Shown here piece by piece: positions 39,090-64,000 of a stretch of 64,000 bases of DNA; positions within the stretch are counted from its first letter, which is position 1, and every line of letters starts with the position of its first letter. Both the position numbers and the translations under genes were made by a program. A model generated the notes under the pieces. That model had not been told where the DNA came from. It was given only the letters and a program-made list of their open reading frames with translations, and did no database searches. Source of the stretch: Dasypus novemcinctus (taxonomy: Eukaryota > Chordata > Mammalia > Cingulata > Dasypodidae); the NCBI RefSeq assembly GCF_030445035.2, contig NC_080673.1:163986216-164050215 (forward strand), given 5' to 3'.

Positions 39090-39998
39090 ATTAAGTGGAA
39101 AGATTTGCTGTTTTCCAGCAGGTATAATAGTAATATTTTTCATCACTTTCTTCAATGTATCAATGTTAAAATACTCGTCAAATCTTTCACAGTATTGAAA
39201 AGGGGAGAAATTCAACTTGAAGGGTTTGCAGTTGCTATTTTTTGTGTATATCAATTCTGAGAACAGTTTCAGAATGAAACATTTTAAAAACTGCTGGCAA
39301 GAACTATTTTATGATTGTAGGTGTTCTCTGATATTCTGAATGCACTTTATTATGTCATAGTGTAATATATTACATAATGATTTTTTTCCTTAGCATATTA
39401 TGAGTTTATCCTTCAATTAAGAAAACAAATCATGCTTGTCCCAAAATCAGATTTTTTCCCATCAAAATCTATACCCTAATGTGATTAAAATACTGAGTAT
39501 TCTTTAGGACATTGAACAAATATATTTGATGAGTTCTTCCTAGGCACTTCTATTTTAGCCTTCCTTCATATTTTGTCCCTTTCATCAAGGTTATATTAAA
39601 GGTGTATACACTAAATCAATTGGAACTCTGCTGATTAAAATGCAAACAGTAAATACAACTTCAGGTCTAGAATGGGATTATAGGATTAAAATGCATGGAA
39701 ACTGCGGTTGTGCTCTAATTGAAAATTCCCAATCAGTGTCATCCTTTGATTTTATTAATAAAAAAATAAGAGCCAAGAAGTAAAGAAGTGAGAATGCCAT
39801 ATCTTAAACCTTCCCACTTGTCTGGTTCCACGACTTTGCTTTCTTGTTTATTTGTTTTTGTTGTTGTAAAGAAATGACACCCAAATATTTGAGGCCTTTC
39901 CGCAGTTAAGTTTTGGTTTAGATCATGAGCACAGTTCTTTGCGTCCACCTGGGGAACCTATCAATTCCAGCCTTAGGTCTGTAAAAGATACTCCCCAT

Positions 39999-40154
39999 GC
40001 AATGGATGTATCACGATGATGGGAGAGAGTGTTGCTGTGGGGGGAGTGGAGGGCGGGGACGGTGGGGTTGAATGGGACCTCCTATATATTTTTTAATGTA
40101 ATTAAAAAAATAATAATAAATAAATATTTAAAAAAAAATAAAAATAAAAAAAAA
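39999..40154 (+). mobile_element. 5'-truncated L1-like 3' end insertion in intron 1
   Basis: Flanked by a perfect 17-base duplication TAAAAGATACTCCCCAT (39982-39998 and 40155-40171). The insert starts GCAATGGATGTATCACGATG and ends in a long A-rich tail. It corresponds to the last part of 20700-22457. Confidence 0.85.
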
Positions 40155-40171
40155 TAAAAGATACTCCCCAT

Positions 40172-43315
<3,144 letters not shown>

Positions 43316-43949
43316 AAAAGTTGGGAAAACAGGCAAGCGCAAGAGGTCCTTACTTTGCCCAGTGCCAATCAGGGGATTTCAGATTGAGCCACTGGCCTTG
43401 TCCTGTCTGTATTTAAGCTACCCTGTTCTTTGGTTTAGGTCTGAGAACCATAGTCCTATTAAAAGATGTCTCTATCAATATCAAAGTAATTCCTCGATGT
43501 AGTGTAAATGAGATTGAAAATAGGCCAAGTGTTGTGATCCCGAGTTCCTTTCTGAAAGTGGTTCTGTTCCTTTAAAATGGCTTCTGTATTTTAAAAGCTT
43601 TGATGTATATGTTTTATTAGTCAGTGATAGAAATTAAAATGAAATGATACTTTCAGAGGCAGGACTTGAGGCGTACTGAACAAATGGCCTCTTCTATTCC
43701 ATTAATTTCCTCCACCTTTCTTATTACATTTCAACAGGCACAGTGTCTTTTTAGCATGTAAGCTTTCCCTTGAAGTTAATAAGAAACTGTAAACTAAAAC
43801 TAATTGGTCGAAGACACACCAGTAATTAAGTTGGCCCAAAATATTGTGCGCCTCTGGCTAAACATGAGGCATTTTCTGCCTCTTAAAGACACCAAATTTG
43901 CAGAGCAGTAAAATCATCTTTTTGGTAAGATCTTCACTGAGTCCAAATC
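43316..43949. other. Intron 2 sequence without recognised feature
   Basis: Mostly unique, moderately AT-rich intronic DNA. I see no coding potential and no clear repeat. Confidence 0.6.
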
Positions 43950-44436
43950 TGTATTACTCAAAGTTCTCCAGAGAAATAGAACTAACAGTGTGTGTGTGTG
44001 TGTCTGTCTGTCCGTGTGTATCTGTGTGATTTATTATAAGGAATTGGCTCACATGGAGGGTGGGGGATGGGCAAGTCCTCACTCTGTAGGACAAGTCACA
44101 AGCTGGAAACTGATAAAGGTCATTTGACATCCTTAGTCTTAATTCCCAAAGCCAGAAGGCTGGGAATTTCAGCAACAGCCAATGTTGAAGTTGAGGCAGA
44201 AATTCTTCCTATTTCTGAAACCCTCAGGTCTGGCTTTTCAAACCTCTGACTAATAAGATGAGGCGATTTGGGGGGCATTCTCCTTTGCTGATTGTAGATG
44301 CAATAATCTAATTCTAGGTGCAGTCAACTGATTATAGATGCAAATCCCATCCACAGTAACAAGTAGGCCAGTGTTTAACCACAAACAACTAGACACCATT
44401 ACCTAGCAAAATTGACATGTGAAATTAATGATCACA
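43950..44436 (-). repeat. MLT2-like (ERV-L) LTR, antisense
   Basis: Same blocks as 9473-9835 in the same direction, with a (TG)n run near 43989-44003 and ends TGTATTACTC ... AATGATCACA. Confidence 0.65.
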
Positions 44437-44529
44437 CAAGTCATTTTTTTCACTATATGGAAAGGTACTGATTTAGCTTCTAGCTTTGAATTCGTTCCTG
44501 CATGTCTCTAGCTTTTAAAGATATTTATG

Positions 44530-44920
44530 GGAAGCGGACTTGGCCCAATGGATAGGGCATCTGCCTACCACATGGGAGGTCCGTGGTTCAAACCCCCCGG
44601 CCTCCTTGACCCGTGTGGAGCTGGCCCATGCGCAGTGCTGATGCGCACAAGGAGTGCCGCCACGTAGGGGTGTCCCCCGTGTAGGGGAGCCCCACGCACA
44701 AGGAGTGCGCCCCGTAAGGAGAGCTGCCCAGCGTGAAAGAACATGCAGCCTGCCCAGGAATGACGCCGCACACACGTAGAGCTAACACAAGATGACGCAA
44801 CAAAAAGAAACACAGATTCCTGGTGCCACTGATAAGGATAGAAGCAGTCACAGAAGAACACACAGCGAAAGGATACAGAGAGCAGACAACTGGGGGGCGG
44901 GCAGAGAGAAATTTTTAAAA
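44530..44920 (+). repeat. Long tRNA-derived SINE (DAS type)
   Basis: Duplication AAAGATATT(T/C)ATG (44517-44529 and 44921-44933). Head GGACTTGGCCCAATGGATAG. Confidence 0.95.
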
Positions 44921-44933
44921 AAAGATATTCATG

Positions 44934-47900
44934 ACTGTTAACTGGAACAATATTTTCAAGACGTTTAAATGATGCAGTTTCCTTGATTGATAAACTACTA
45001 CAATTCTAATAAATATTATGTACAAAATAAAGATGTACAATAACTTTAAAAATTTTAACTCTGATAAAATAGAAGCTAGGTTTTTTTTCCCTAACTCTCT
45101 CTTTGCACCACCCAGTTTGGCAACTGATCAAGAAAGAAATTTTGAAGCAAGTTACCCACTTATTTATTAGTACACATAGGAAACAAAACTTAAAAACAAG
45201 GGTTAAGAATTGCCACACCAGAAATTAATCTTCTTCCTTTCTTTTAAAAAGCATTCCCCAAATAGAGCCCTGTCAGAGGTGTTACAAATTAAAAGGTGGG
45301 GACATGACTGCCAGGAGTGGTAAAAGGACTTTTCACATGAATTTAGAACAACTACAAATTAACAAATGACATCTGTTGATATTGAGATTTACATATACCT
45401 TTGGTAATAAACACTTATAATGTTTTTGTCAGATCATTCCAGTGACATCACCTTTTCCAGTTATTGTTCGCCATTCTCTCAGCTCTGCCAAGCCTTAGTC
45501 TCTTCATTCTTGATGCAGTTCATCATCCATTCCCTGGCTCTTTTTCTGTGGCACTGATAGTTGTTTTTTTCATGTTCAGTGGGTTTGGCCACCTCCTTTT
45601 TGTGTACCGACCTCCCACTTTTAGAATAACCTCTAAATCTTTTTCATTGTCTTCTGGAAAATTACTATTGTTTTCAAAACCAACGCTTACTAAATTATAT
45701 CTTGTTTAAAAATATAATATTCATCCTAGTTAAAACAGGATGCCATTGACTTGACCCAAAGATAAAAAAGAACATTCATGTATTTAAAAAGAAAATACAA
45801 GCATTATAAACATTTTCGTCTCTTTAGAGGTTTGGAAGTAGATTAAGTTCAGTTGTCTTATAGGGGGAAAGCAAGAGGTGAAGTAAATCCTAGACTTGAG
45901 TCCTGGGATTAGATGCAGAGTCATGGCCCAAGCCTGGAATGGACTGCCTGGGTGAAACCAGGAAGAATGCAATGGAAATGGTGCTACTGGTTTCCCCAAG
46001 TCAGAAAGGCACGGGTTCAGATAACACCTCGTGGGATTTTACAACTCTCACAGCTCCATAAATTATGGTTCATTGACTACATTATGAGTTTTACTCCAAA
46101 GAGTAATTGTCCATTCTACTTTCGTGGGTGGAGAAGACAGTGTCTTAGAGATTACAGCCCGGCACAGAGACTTACATCAACTGTTCAGAACCACAAGCAA
46201 AGGAGCCCAGCTTCTGAAGAGCTAAGTGGTACTTCTCGATAACCTTCTGTGGTTGAGAATTTCAGAATAAAGGACAGGTGACCCAAATATCCAGAGTTAT
46301 TACTGTCTAGTTCCTAATTCTAAATATTTGGTAAGCAGACTGTTCTTTATATGTCCTAATCAAACTTGGGGTTCAGTCTACCTCCCATTACTTGATCCTG
46401 TGTCTGTGAAGTGTCTGTGTCAGAGATAACCCAGCATTGGCCCTGCTACCAATCATTGTTCTTCTGTACTTCCCAGGAAGATGACCCTGCTGCAATTTCT
46501 TGGGCCCTCTTGATGATGAGACATTGAATGACACTGGTTGAAATTAGCCTAGTGGTTACCACTGTTCCCATAAACATTGCAGCCCTGTTGATGATACCTG
46601 CCATATACCCACAGCCATTACACATGGAGAAACATTGGTTACTTTAAATCAGCCATACTGAAACCCAACAATAAGGCTGAAAAATCAGTTTATCAATTAT
46701 AAAAAGAAAAAAAATTAATGTAAAATAAAGGAAGGTACCAGCTTGTTTGTGTTTCTCACATGTGCTCCCTCCCTAGGGACACCATAGTTTGGGAATCAAG
46801 TTGAATGTGTCACATGGAAGTGAAAACTTAAATCAAAGGGAAATACCACTGCTTTCTCACCCTCATTTCCTAATTCCCATCTTTGGCTAAACAAAGAGCT
46901 GGAATGCAGTTGATCACATAAAAATCAACTCTTTATGGCTATATATTTTTTGGGGGAAATCTATTATTTTTAGACATCAGTTTGAAGAAAAGTACAGTAA
47001 GTAATACTCTGGGTTTGCATGTAAGGACTATTTTGTCAAGCCATAACTGCTATATAATATGGTATCAGTTTTCCATAAGCAGTGTCTCTGCTTCCCCATT
47101 ATATCATAGGCCTCTGTGTTGTCATCGAGGCCAATCCATTTCCAAGGGAGAAACTAGGGCTTTCTTCTGGATCCCCTTACAGTGTGCGGTCACTTTTTTT
47201 GTTTGTTTTTACATCCAAGTAGGATGAGTATGTGCAAAGGAGAAAGTAGAATTCAGTGGTCAGCAGAGGAAATAAAATAAAAAACATGGGGGCATCTGCA
47301 ACAGGCCAGAACCTGGACAGTGTTCCTCAGCTCCCGGCTGCCCCTGCACAGGAGTGCTGCGAGTATCTCCAGGATTCTTGAGTCACTTTTATTCCTGGAA
47401 AAAAAAAAAGTCTTCATACCTGGGAGCAGTTCTTGAAGTAGGAGTTAAAAAGAAATGAACGTATTAGTCGATAGGGAAAAAATGATTTCATTTGGGCGTC
47501 AAGGAAAGGGGATAAAGGAAGGGGTTAGACTTCACCAAAAAGAAAGGGATTGCACCAGCTGAGGGGGCCTCTGTTATTGTATAAGGGAGGACGGTGGAAT
47601 ATTAAACAAAGTCTTAGTGATCATCAACTACGGGCAAGGCAAAGGGCTTCTGAAGAGTATACTTGAACTTAGCTTGCAAATGTAGAACTGTAATTAAATA
47701 CTTTGTCCCAAGGAAGCCACATTAGCACATTTCCTTTTTTTTTTTTTTTTTTGGAGTTATTATACTAGAAATTAGAAAGTCTGTTATTTTTAAAAGAAAG
47801 TGAAAATAGATGAAAGGAAGAAGCCAGAAAAGGAAAAGATACTGCTGATCCAGAATCCTGAGAGCTAAAAAGGTATTAAAAGATGGAAAATGAGGGGTGG

Positions 47901-47998
47901 TATTCTCAATGGAGAGTTTCAGATGGCATAGTCACATTTATTTAGAAAGCTTACAATCAATACTAAGTTCAGAGAACTCATAAGGGAGGAAGGATATT
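44934..47998. other. Intron 2, no recognised exon
   Basis: Mixed unique sequence; a poly-T run near 47736-47752. No gene or confident repeat. Confidence 0.45.
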
Positions 47999-48394
47999 GT
48001 CTTAGTTTTTCTAGGCTACTATCACAAATACCACAAATATGGTTGTAACTTCTACAGCTGGAATTTGTTGGCTCACGGTTTCAGAGGCTAGAAGCTGGCT
48101 GCCTCCCGGGGTAGCATTCTCATGTTCCTTGGCTTTCCCATCACCTGGCCCTATCCTCTCCTTTCTCTTCCAGCTTCCAGTTCCTCCCTATGGCTTTTTC
48201 TCTATGTCTGCATATCTTCCGCTTATAAAGGACCCCAGTAATCTGCATTAAGGCCCAACCTCATTCAGGTGGGCTACACCTTAACTAAAATACCATCTTC
48301 AGGAGGTCCTAGTTACAGTGGGTTCACACCCAAAGGAATGTGGATCAAGACTAAGAACACGTCTAAACTGGGGTGCATGATTCAGTCTACCACA
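47999..48394 (-). repeat. MaLR-like LTR, antisense
   Basis: Starts TGTCTTAGTTTTTCTAGGC and ends TTCAGTCTACCACAG. Middle text CTCTTCCAGCTTCCAG. Same family as 23470-23847 and 32069-32586. Confidence 0.65.
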
Positions 48395-51300
48395 GATAGA
48401 AAACATCATATTTCATTTCTTCCTAGATGCCATTGAAAGAATGACATTTCGATGCTTTCTGTTCCACAAGGAAAGAAGAAAAAACACTGTGCATCTTTAG
48501 AGATTTTAAAATGGGGGAGGGCGGGGAATGTGGGTCTTAGAATTCATAAAATGCAGTAAGAAGAGATTTCCAAAATAAAATAATTATGACATATTAAAAT
48601 ACCTTGAAATTTTCTAAGTGCCATATATAGGAAAGATATATTTATTGTGGATATTACTGTAAAGCTTTCTATTTTTAAAGAGTGTTTTTATAAGTATCTC
48701 AAAGTATTCCTCATCCATGAGGAATGGGGCCATGGGGCCATGCCAAATAGTAATCCCATTCCCATTTTACAGATGAGGAGGTTGAGCTCTGGGCAAGTGA
48801 GGGCATGGGCACACCTGGGTTTATAATCCAAGCCTCCTGACTTCAGGTCTAGTTGATTAGCTCTTCCCTGCCCCCCACCCCCACACCAGCCCACTCAATC
48901 ACTAATTTCAGAGGTTGCAAACTAGAGAGCTAGCCTTAGATTCTATAGATCTGAGCCTATTCATTCACAGTTGTCCTTTTCTAGGTAGGAAGATTTTTAA
49001 AAGATAAATTAATAGTGTTTTTTTTAGATAATGGAAATTCCACAAGAACAAAAAAAAGAAAACCCTTAGAACAGTGCAAACATGTGTTAGTATCCTCCAG
49101 CTCAGTGCCTTCACTGCCCTCCAAACACCATATACCCAGAGGTGCCTGTGGAAGAATGCTCAAGTAGACTAGAGCAAGAGAGGAATAGAGAGGGGAAAAA
49201 AACTGAGCTTCTTTTACTTAGAATTTAGTAAAAGTCATCACAACTCTTGGCTTGAGTTTAACTGAGGAAGGGAAAACAATGTAAGGTAGAGAATGGATTT
49301 TTGCACAAATGTGGGTTTGAATTTCTTCCCCTGTTACTTATTAGCTGTGGTTTTGGCAAATCATTTAACCCTTCTGAGCCTCAGTCTCCCTTGCTGTAAA
49401 GTAAGGTTAATAATCCTTTAAGGATATTGAAAATATTAAATTCAGTAAAGCTTCTGAGTGCCTGCTAGGTCTCCTAATAATCACCCAATAAATGGTAACT
49501 CTTAAGAAAATGAAGGATGTATGAGACTCACATCCTTCAGTACCCAGTTCAAATGAAGAAAATGCTTCAAAAATGCAAAAATCTTAAATGGGCTTCTTAA
49601 ATTATAAATTGTAATCTTAACATTCAGTTATTTACCCAAGTTAGGAACCTTAGATCCATCTATATAACTCTTCTCTATCCCTGCCTTCCAACCCATTTCC
49701 AACTCCTGGATTTCACCACTTACATATCCATCAATTGGGTCCCCTCCTCTTTCACTTCACTGTTTTCACCAAGGCCTGTCTTACAGTTTGAGAGATTTCA
49801 ATAACCATCCAACCCCTCTCCCAGATTCTGGTCTCCCCACTGAAAAGCTCCACGTCACCAATTGCTGAAAAGCTTCTAAGAGCTTCACATAGTCTATGGG
49901 GTAAAGTTCAGCACCTTCAGTGGAACCCAAGGCCCTTCACTACCTGAATCTTCCTGTCCATTTTTAGAGATTTAACTGTCAGTTCCCACCATATACCAAA
50001 TGTTCCAACCCTACTGGACAATTTGTAATTCCCGATTTTCATATCACCTTGACCAGTCATATACATTTATGTCTCTGATATTTCTTTACTCCTGTTATTC
50101 CTTCCAATTTAAGAACATAGTCTCTTCCCTGTCTAAGGTACCGTGTGTGGGTACATCCTTCAGTACCCAGTTCAAGTGACACTCGCCTCTGTAACAAAGC
50201 CTTCCTCCAGTTCCTGGGTAAAATGAACCACTTTCTGTAGTGCATGATGCATGCCTGTGTTAGAGCTGTTTCCATGGAAGGTTTTCACTCTTGGTGTGTC
50301 CGTCTCTCCTGATGTCCTGATGTAAAGAGAGACGAACCACTGCAAAGTCCTTGAAGGCTGGGACTAAGCCAGAGTCACCTTTGTATTCCCGATTTATAGC
50401 AATGTAAGGCATGTTGCATCTACACGTTAATTGGGTTGAATTAAATGGAGACATGTTGTCATTATCAAAAGCATAATCAGGCATTTGTAGCCTGAGAGTA
50501 CTTGAAGATCATCATTTATTTATAGATATTTATACTTTAGGAACTTAAACTTTACATAGTGTGAATAGGACAATTATTTTTAAATGATATAAGCACACAG
50601 ATGGCCATGACTGTTAGAGGACAGTAAATAATTTCAATCTCCCTGTAAATTGTATTTAGTGTGTTTTGATCTTTAAAAACCACTATATAGCAAGATAGAT
50701 TAATTAATGCTAGAGGAATAAAAAAGAGAAACTTATCAGGATTTTAATGTAATGATCTGCAATGAAAATTAGGAACTAGCAACCCAAGTAGCCTTAATAT
50801 ATGCAAGAACAGATCTTACTTAACAGTTGCTCAGACATTACAACAGCCAGTGAGGCTCTGTCAACTGTCATTTAAATGGCCACTGTGAGGAATTCACTAG
50901 ATTCCTCATCTTAAAATAACAGTAGCTTACATTAGCTTATATTTATTGGGTGCCTTCTGTCTTACACGTGTTATTTCAATTAATCCTCATAATAATCATA
51001 TGTAGCAAGTAGTTTTCCTATTTTACAGATGAGTAAATAGAGGTTCAGAGAAGTTAAGTAACTTGCCCAGGATCACAAAGTTAGTAAGTGCCAGAGATGG
51101 AATCGGTACATTAAACAAACAAACAAACACCCAAGAATTAATTTAGGACAAATTCCTGATCCTTTTGTCAGTTTGCTGTTATATACTAGTATTGGCTTAG
51201 AATGTTTTAAATTTCTGGAGATTTAACTACCTTAGCCTCCTGCCACACAGACTAGAGAAAGTCTTCCTTTTTGAAAGCAGCATATTCTCTATATGACATA

Positions 51301-51799
51301 GATACCTAATAGAATATTTATAACCCATTCCTCTCAATTGTATTTTCTTAACACGAAATACCTTCCTACTTACCCATTTTCCTCCAAGATATTTACTCTT
51401 TCCAGGATTATCTGACAGACATTTTTAAAATGCTGTTAGATAGAGGAAAAAGAATTATAAATATTCATATTAGGAAAGGTACAGATATGATACATTTTAG
51501 GTACCTTTAATAGCCTCTCTTCCTTTCAATAGCAGTTTATACAGCTTTGGGTTCCTCATTTATTTTTTCATTAAACCTACTAGTGTCATCTGACTTTTTT
51601 CTGTATGGTGAATCAATAAATTCATGAATGAGTAAAACCTGCCCAGTGGGTCCAAGATAGTAGCTTTTCCATCAGTGAGAGTGACTTTGCTTAGAATTCA
51701 TAATTTGCATCGTGGGGCATTTTAGATGTGAAGGGCTCTGGGGCATAACCTGGCTCCTTCTTTTTCCTGACCTCATTCTCTCTGTGGCCTGGGACTGCA
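48395..51799. other. Intron 2, no recognised exon
   Basis: Contains a MIR-like piece near 48755-48850, an antisense MIR at about 49310-49500, and a sense MIR at 50930-51105 (ATTTTACAGATGAGTAAATA). L2-like text at about 49670-50440. Confidence 0.5.
50930..51105 (+). repeat. MIR element
   Basis: Clear core TTTTACAGATGAGTAAATAG, AAGTTAAGTAACTTGCCCAG and a TTATATTTATTGGGTGCC start. Confidence 0.8.
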
Positions 51800-52140
51800 G
51801 AAAACTGTGCATGCAGCACAGTAAGTACGTAGTAAAAGTTGTGAACTTATAAAACAGACATGCATAACATCATACAGGACTCCCATGCATTGCCCCACCA
51901 CGAACACCTGGCATTATTGTGAAACATTTGTAACAAATTATGAAAGAGCATCCCCAAAGTATTAATAACTATGGTCTGCATCTTACATTTGGTGTATTTT
52001 GCCACCACTCACCCTATTATTTTTTTGTTCATAAACCATACAATTGATCTAAAGTGTACAATCAATGGCATTTGGTTTAATCACCAAGTTGTGCATTCAC
52101 CACTACAATCAATATTATTAGAGCATTTTCATCACTCCAA
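51800..52140 (+). repeat. L1 3' UTR fragment
   Basis: Related to 3780-3950 with shared TCATACAGG, GTGAAACATTTGT and GTAAAAGTTGT words. Confidence 0.6.
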
Positions 52141-52164
52141 AAAAACCACGATCATACCCATGAA

Positions 52165-52512
52165 ACAACAGGAATTTCTTGGCTCATGGTATGGAGGCGA
52201 GAAGTCCAAAACCAGGCTATCGCCAGGCCTTGCTCTCTCTCAAAGTCTGTCGTGTGCTGGTGATGGCTTGCCAGCAATCTTCGGTGCTCCTTGGTGTGTA
52301 GCAACATCCGTTGGTGTCCTCTGTCCTTCTCTGGGCTTCTCTTACTGCACCTGAATTTCCTCTGCCTGGAAGGACTTTAGCCATAAGGCCCAGCCTCATT
52401 CAGGTTTGCACACCTTCACCAGTGACATCTTCAAGGCCCTGCTTACAAATGGCTTCACACCCCCAGGACTGAACACGCCTTTTGTGGATGACATGATTCA
52501 ATGCCCAACACA
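52165..52512 (-). repeat. MaLR-like LTR, antisense, more diverged
   Basis: Shares GGCTCATGGT, GAAGTCCAAAACC and GCCTCATTCAGG blocks with the family above. Confidence 0.5.
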
Positions 52513-54005
52513 TAGTGGTTGCTTTTTTTCCATCACAGAAAATATTTCACTTGAATATACAGCCTTCCCCTGTAAACGTAGGTATTCATCCAAGAAAGAG
52601 TCCCCAGTCGGGAGTGAAGCTCCAGATCTCTTGCTTTGGGGATAGAGAATGCCCCCCTGGCGGCCTCTGCCTTGTCAGCTTTTCATCATGAGGCTGAGTG
52701 GAGGGGGAGGTATTCACAGGCTCAAGGCAGTGGCTATTTCAGATTTTTAGCAGTTGCCAGATATGAGCCTTATCCTCAGTCTTCCAGGCCTTGTGCCCAG
52801 ATACCAACCTAAAAGCCCTACAGCCAGTAAGTGCACCTGAAATTCAGTTTTATTCCAATATGTATGAATCATGTATGAATCAGTTGACCTTCCTCACAGA
52901 CTTCTACTGCTGCCTACAAGTTGGAGATGTTAAGAATGGGAGAGGCAATCTCAAAACCCTTCCAGGGATATATTATCAATATTGAAGGTACTGTATAGCA
53001 AAGGAAGGGGAGACAACAGTTTGTAGACAACTGGTTTGTTTAAATTATGGAAATAGTACATGCCCACTGTAGACATTTTTGATAAAATTGATTTTACTAG
53101 GATGACAAAGGATAAAGGTAATAAAACCTACCCTTAATCCCACTACTAAAATATAACCACTGTTAATTATTATCATTAGCACTTTGGTTCATTTCTTTCC
53201 AGTTTCTTTTCTATGCACAGAATTATTTTTAACATGGTTGATGTCATACTGAATATTCAACTTTGAATGCTGCCATGTAAGCATTTTTGTACTTCATTTA
53301 AAAATTTTTTCATAAACATCTTAATGACTGTAAAATGTGGGTAAGAGATCAAAAGAAATTAATCAAGTCCTAATCAGTCAATGAGTATTTACAAATTTGA
53401 CTAAAACTTCCAGACTAGATGCAGGGTAATACTTTGCATGCACCATTTTGCAAAACAGTGACATATGTCCAGTCACATTTTATTTTGGCCACAATCTAAA
53501 GGACACAGGCCACTATTAGGATCCTCATAGTCCACCCTGGTGTAACAGACCGAGACCAAGGCATGGAAATTAAAAGGAGCCCCAGAGGTCACATGATTAG
53601 TGAAAAACCACAACTCAAATGCAGACCTGTCCCTCTCTATCCATTTCTCAAGTCATCTGCTCTTTCCTGTAATTCGTGCCCACTGCCTCAGGATGTGTTC
53701 TCACTCTCTGTGGCATCCAGAAAGTGGATTTGGACTTTATCAGGCTGATAAAGTTAGGGGGACTTGACAGGTTTTATTAAAGCTTGGTGAGGTCTACTTC
53801 AAACTGATACATATAAGTGGTTTTGGTTGGCTTTTGTGGTCAACAAATGCTTCTTCAATTTGAAGAATATAATCAAATGATTATCCAAGAGTGGCTCATG
53901 ATGCAGGTTGATAATTATGGCTATTTAACAAAAAATACTTGTTGGTCAAAGAAAAATTTCCTAACCTACTTCTGCTTCCTGTCCTTCAAATTCTCCACCC
54001 AAATG
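52513..54005. other. Intron 2, no recognised exon
   Basis: An 11-base tandem duplication ATGTATGAATC near 52860-52881 and an L1-like fragment at about 53075-53345. Otherwise unremarkable. Confidence 0.5.
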
Positions 54006-54488
54006 TTGTGATAGTTAGTTTCATGTGTCACCTTGGCCAAGTTATAGTGTTCAGCTGTTTGGTCAAGCAAGCACTGGCCTGATTTCACTGTGAGGGTACT
54101 TCATAGATGGGTTTGCACCTTTAATAATCAGGTGATTGCATTGATGGTTGATTGCACCAACAATCAACAAAGGAGATTGCCCTCAGCAGTGTGTGTGTTT
54201 GGGAAGGGGATGGGATGTCATCTCACCCAATCAGTTGGTGGTTTTAAAAGTCAGAACTGAGGATTTCAGGAATCAAAGAATTTCTGCCTCAACTTCAGAG
54301 AGCCAGTTTCTCTTTGGGAACTTAGCATCACTTCATCACCTTTATCTTAGTTTTCACTGTGTGGCCTGCCCTATGAAGTTCAGACTTGCCAACTCCCACT
54401 ATTGCATGAGCCAATTCCTTCTAATAACTCTCTTTTTGTAATATATATCCTGTCAGTTCTTTTTCTCTGGAGAACCCTGACTAATACA
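54006..54488 (+). repeat. MLT2-like (ERV-L) LTR, sense
   Basis: The best preserved copy, from TGTGATAGTTAGTTTCATG to GAGAACCCTGACTAATACA. These are the usual ends of this LTR group. Confidence 0.75.

Positions 54489-64000
<9,512 letters not shown>

Overview
This is a mammalian nuclear genome window and almost certainly xenarthran, most likely armadillo. The host call rests on repeated tRNA-derived SINEs of the DAS type and on a xenarthran L1-like 3' end. The only host gene I can support is BEND4 (BEN domain-containing protein 4, formerly CCDC4), on the + strand. Its promoter and first four coding exons lie in the window at 34117-34612, 42645-43211, 55518-55609 and 61714-61954. All four exons have GT/AG junctions, and the joined frame matches the known protein. 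About 70 C-terminal codons, including the end of the BEN domain, lie beyond position 64000.

Layout. 1-33 kb is a gene-free upstream region filled with repeats: SINEs, L1 and L2 pieces, MIRs, several LTR families and one decayed endogenous retrovirus on the minus strand (about 9.88-17.51 kb). A CpG island of about 1.8 kb (about 33.3-35.1 kb) carries the BEND4 promoter and exon 1, which encodes a Pro/Ala/Ser-rich N-terminus. Intron 1 (8.0 kb) starts pyrimidine-rich, then becomes AT-rich and repeat-poor, and holds a pair of diverged duplicate elements. Intron 2 (12.3 kb), intron 3 (6.1 kb) and the visible part of intron 4 (2.0 kb) hold ordinary interspersed repeats.

The retrovirus keeps one 5' LTR with a likely primer-binding site, gag-region remnants, a protease DTG box, RT with YIDD, RNase H and an integrase core with correct D,D(35)E spacing. 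Downstream is an env remnant with CWVC, a TM immunosuppressive-like segment and a membrane-proximal DPLSNWF motif. The pol looks ERV-L-like (class III), while the env looks like the gamma/D type. Class III elements usually lack env, so this is the most unusual object in the window. Two SINEs and a poly(A)-only insertion interrupt it, and no 3' LTR is visible.

Other points worth checking are read-through of intron 2, which would add a short hydrophobic C-terminal tail to BEND4; an exact PBX-PREP/MEIS decamer in the promoter; a dimeric SINE with a conserved linker; and two LTRs of different families abutting just upstream of the CpG island. I see no evidence of an exotic new biological system. 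All domain and family calls were made by eye, without searches.
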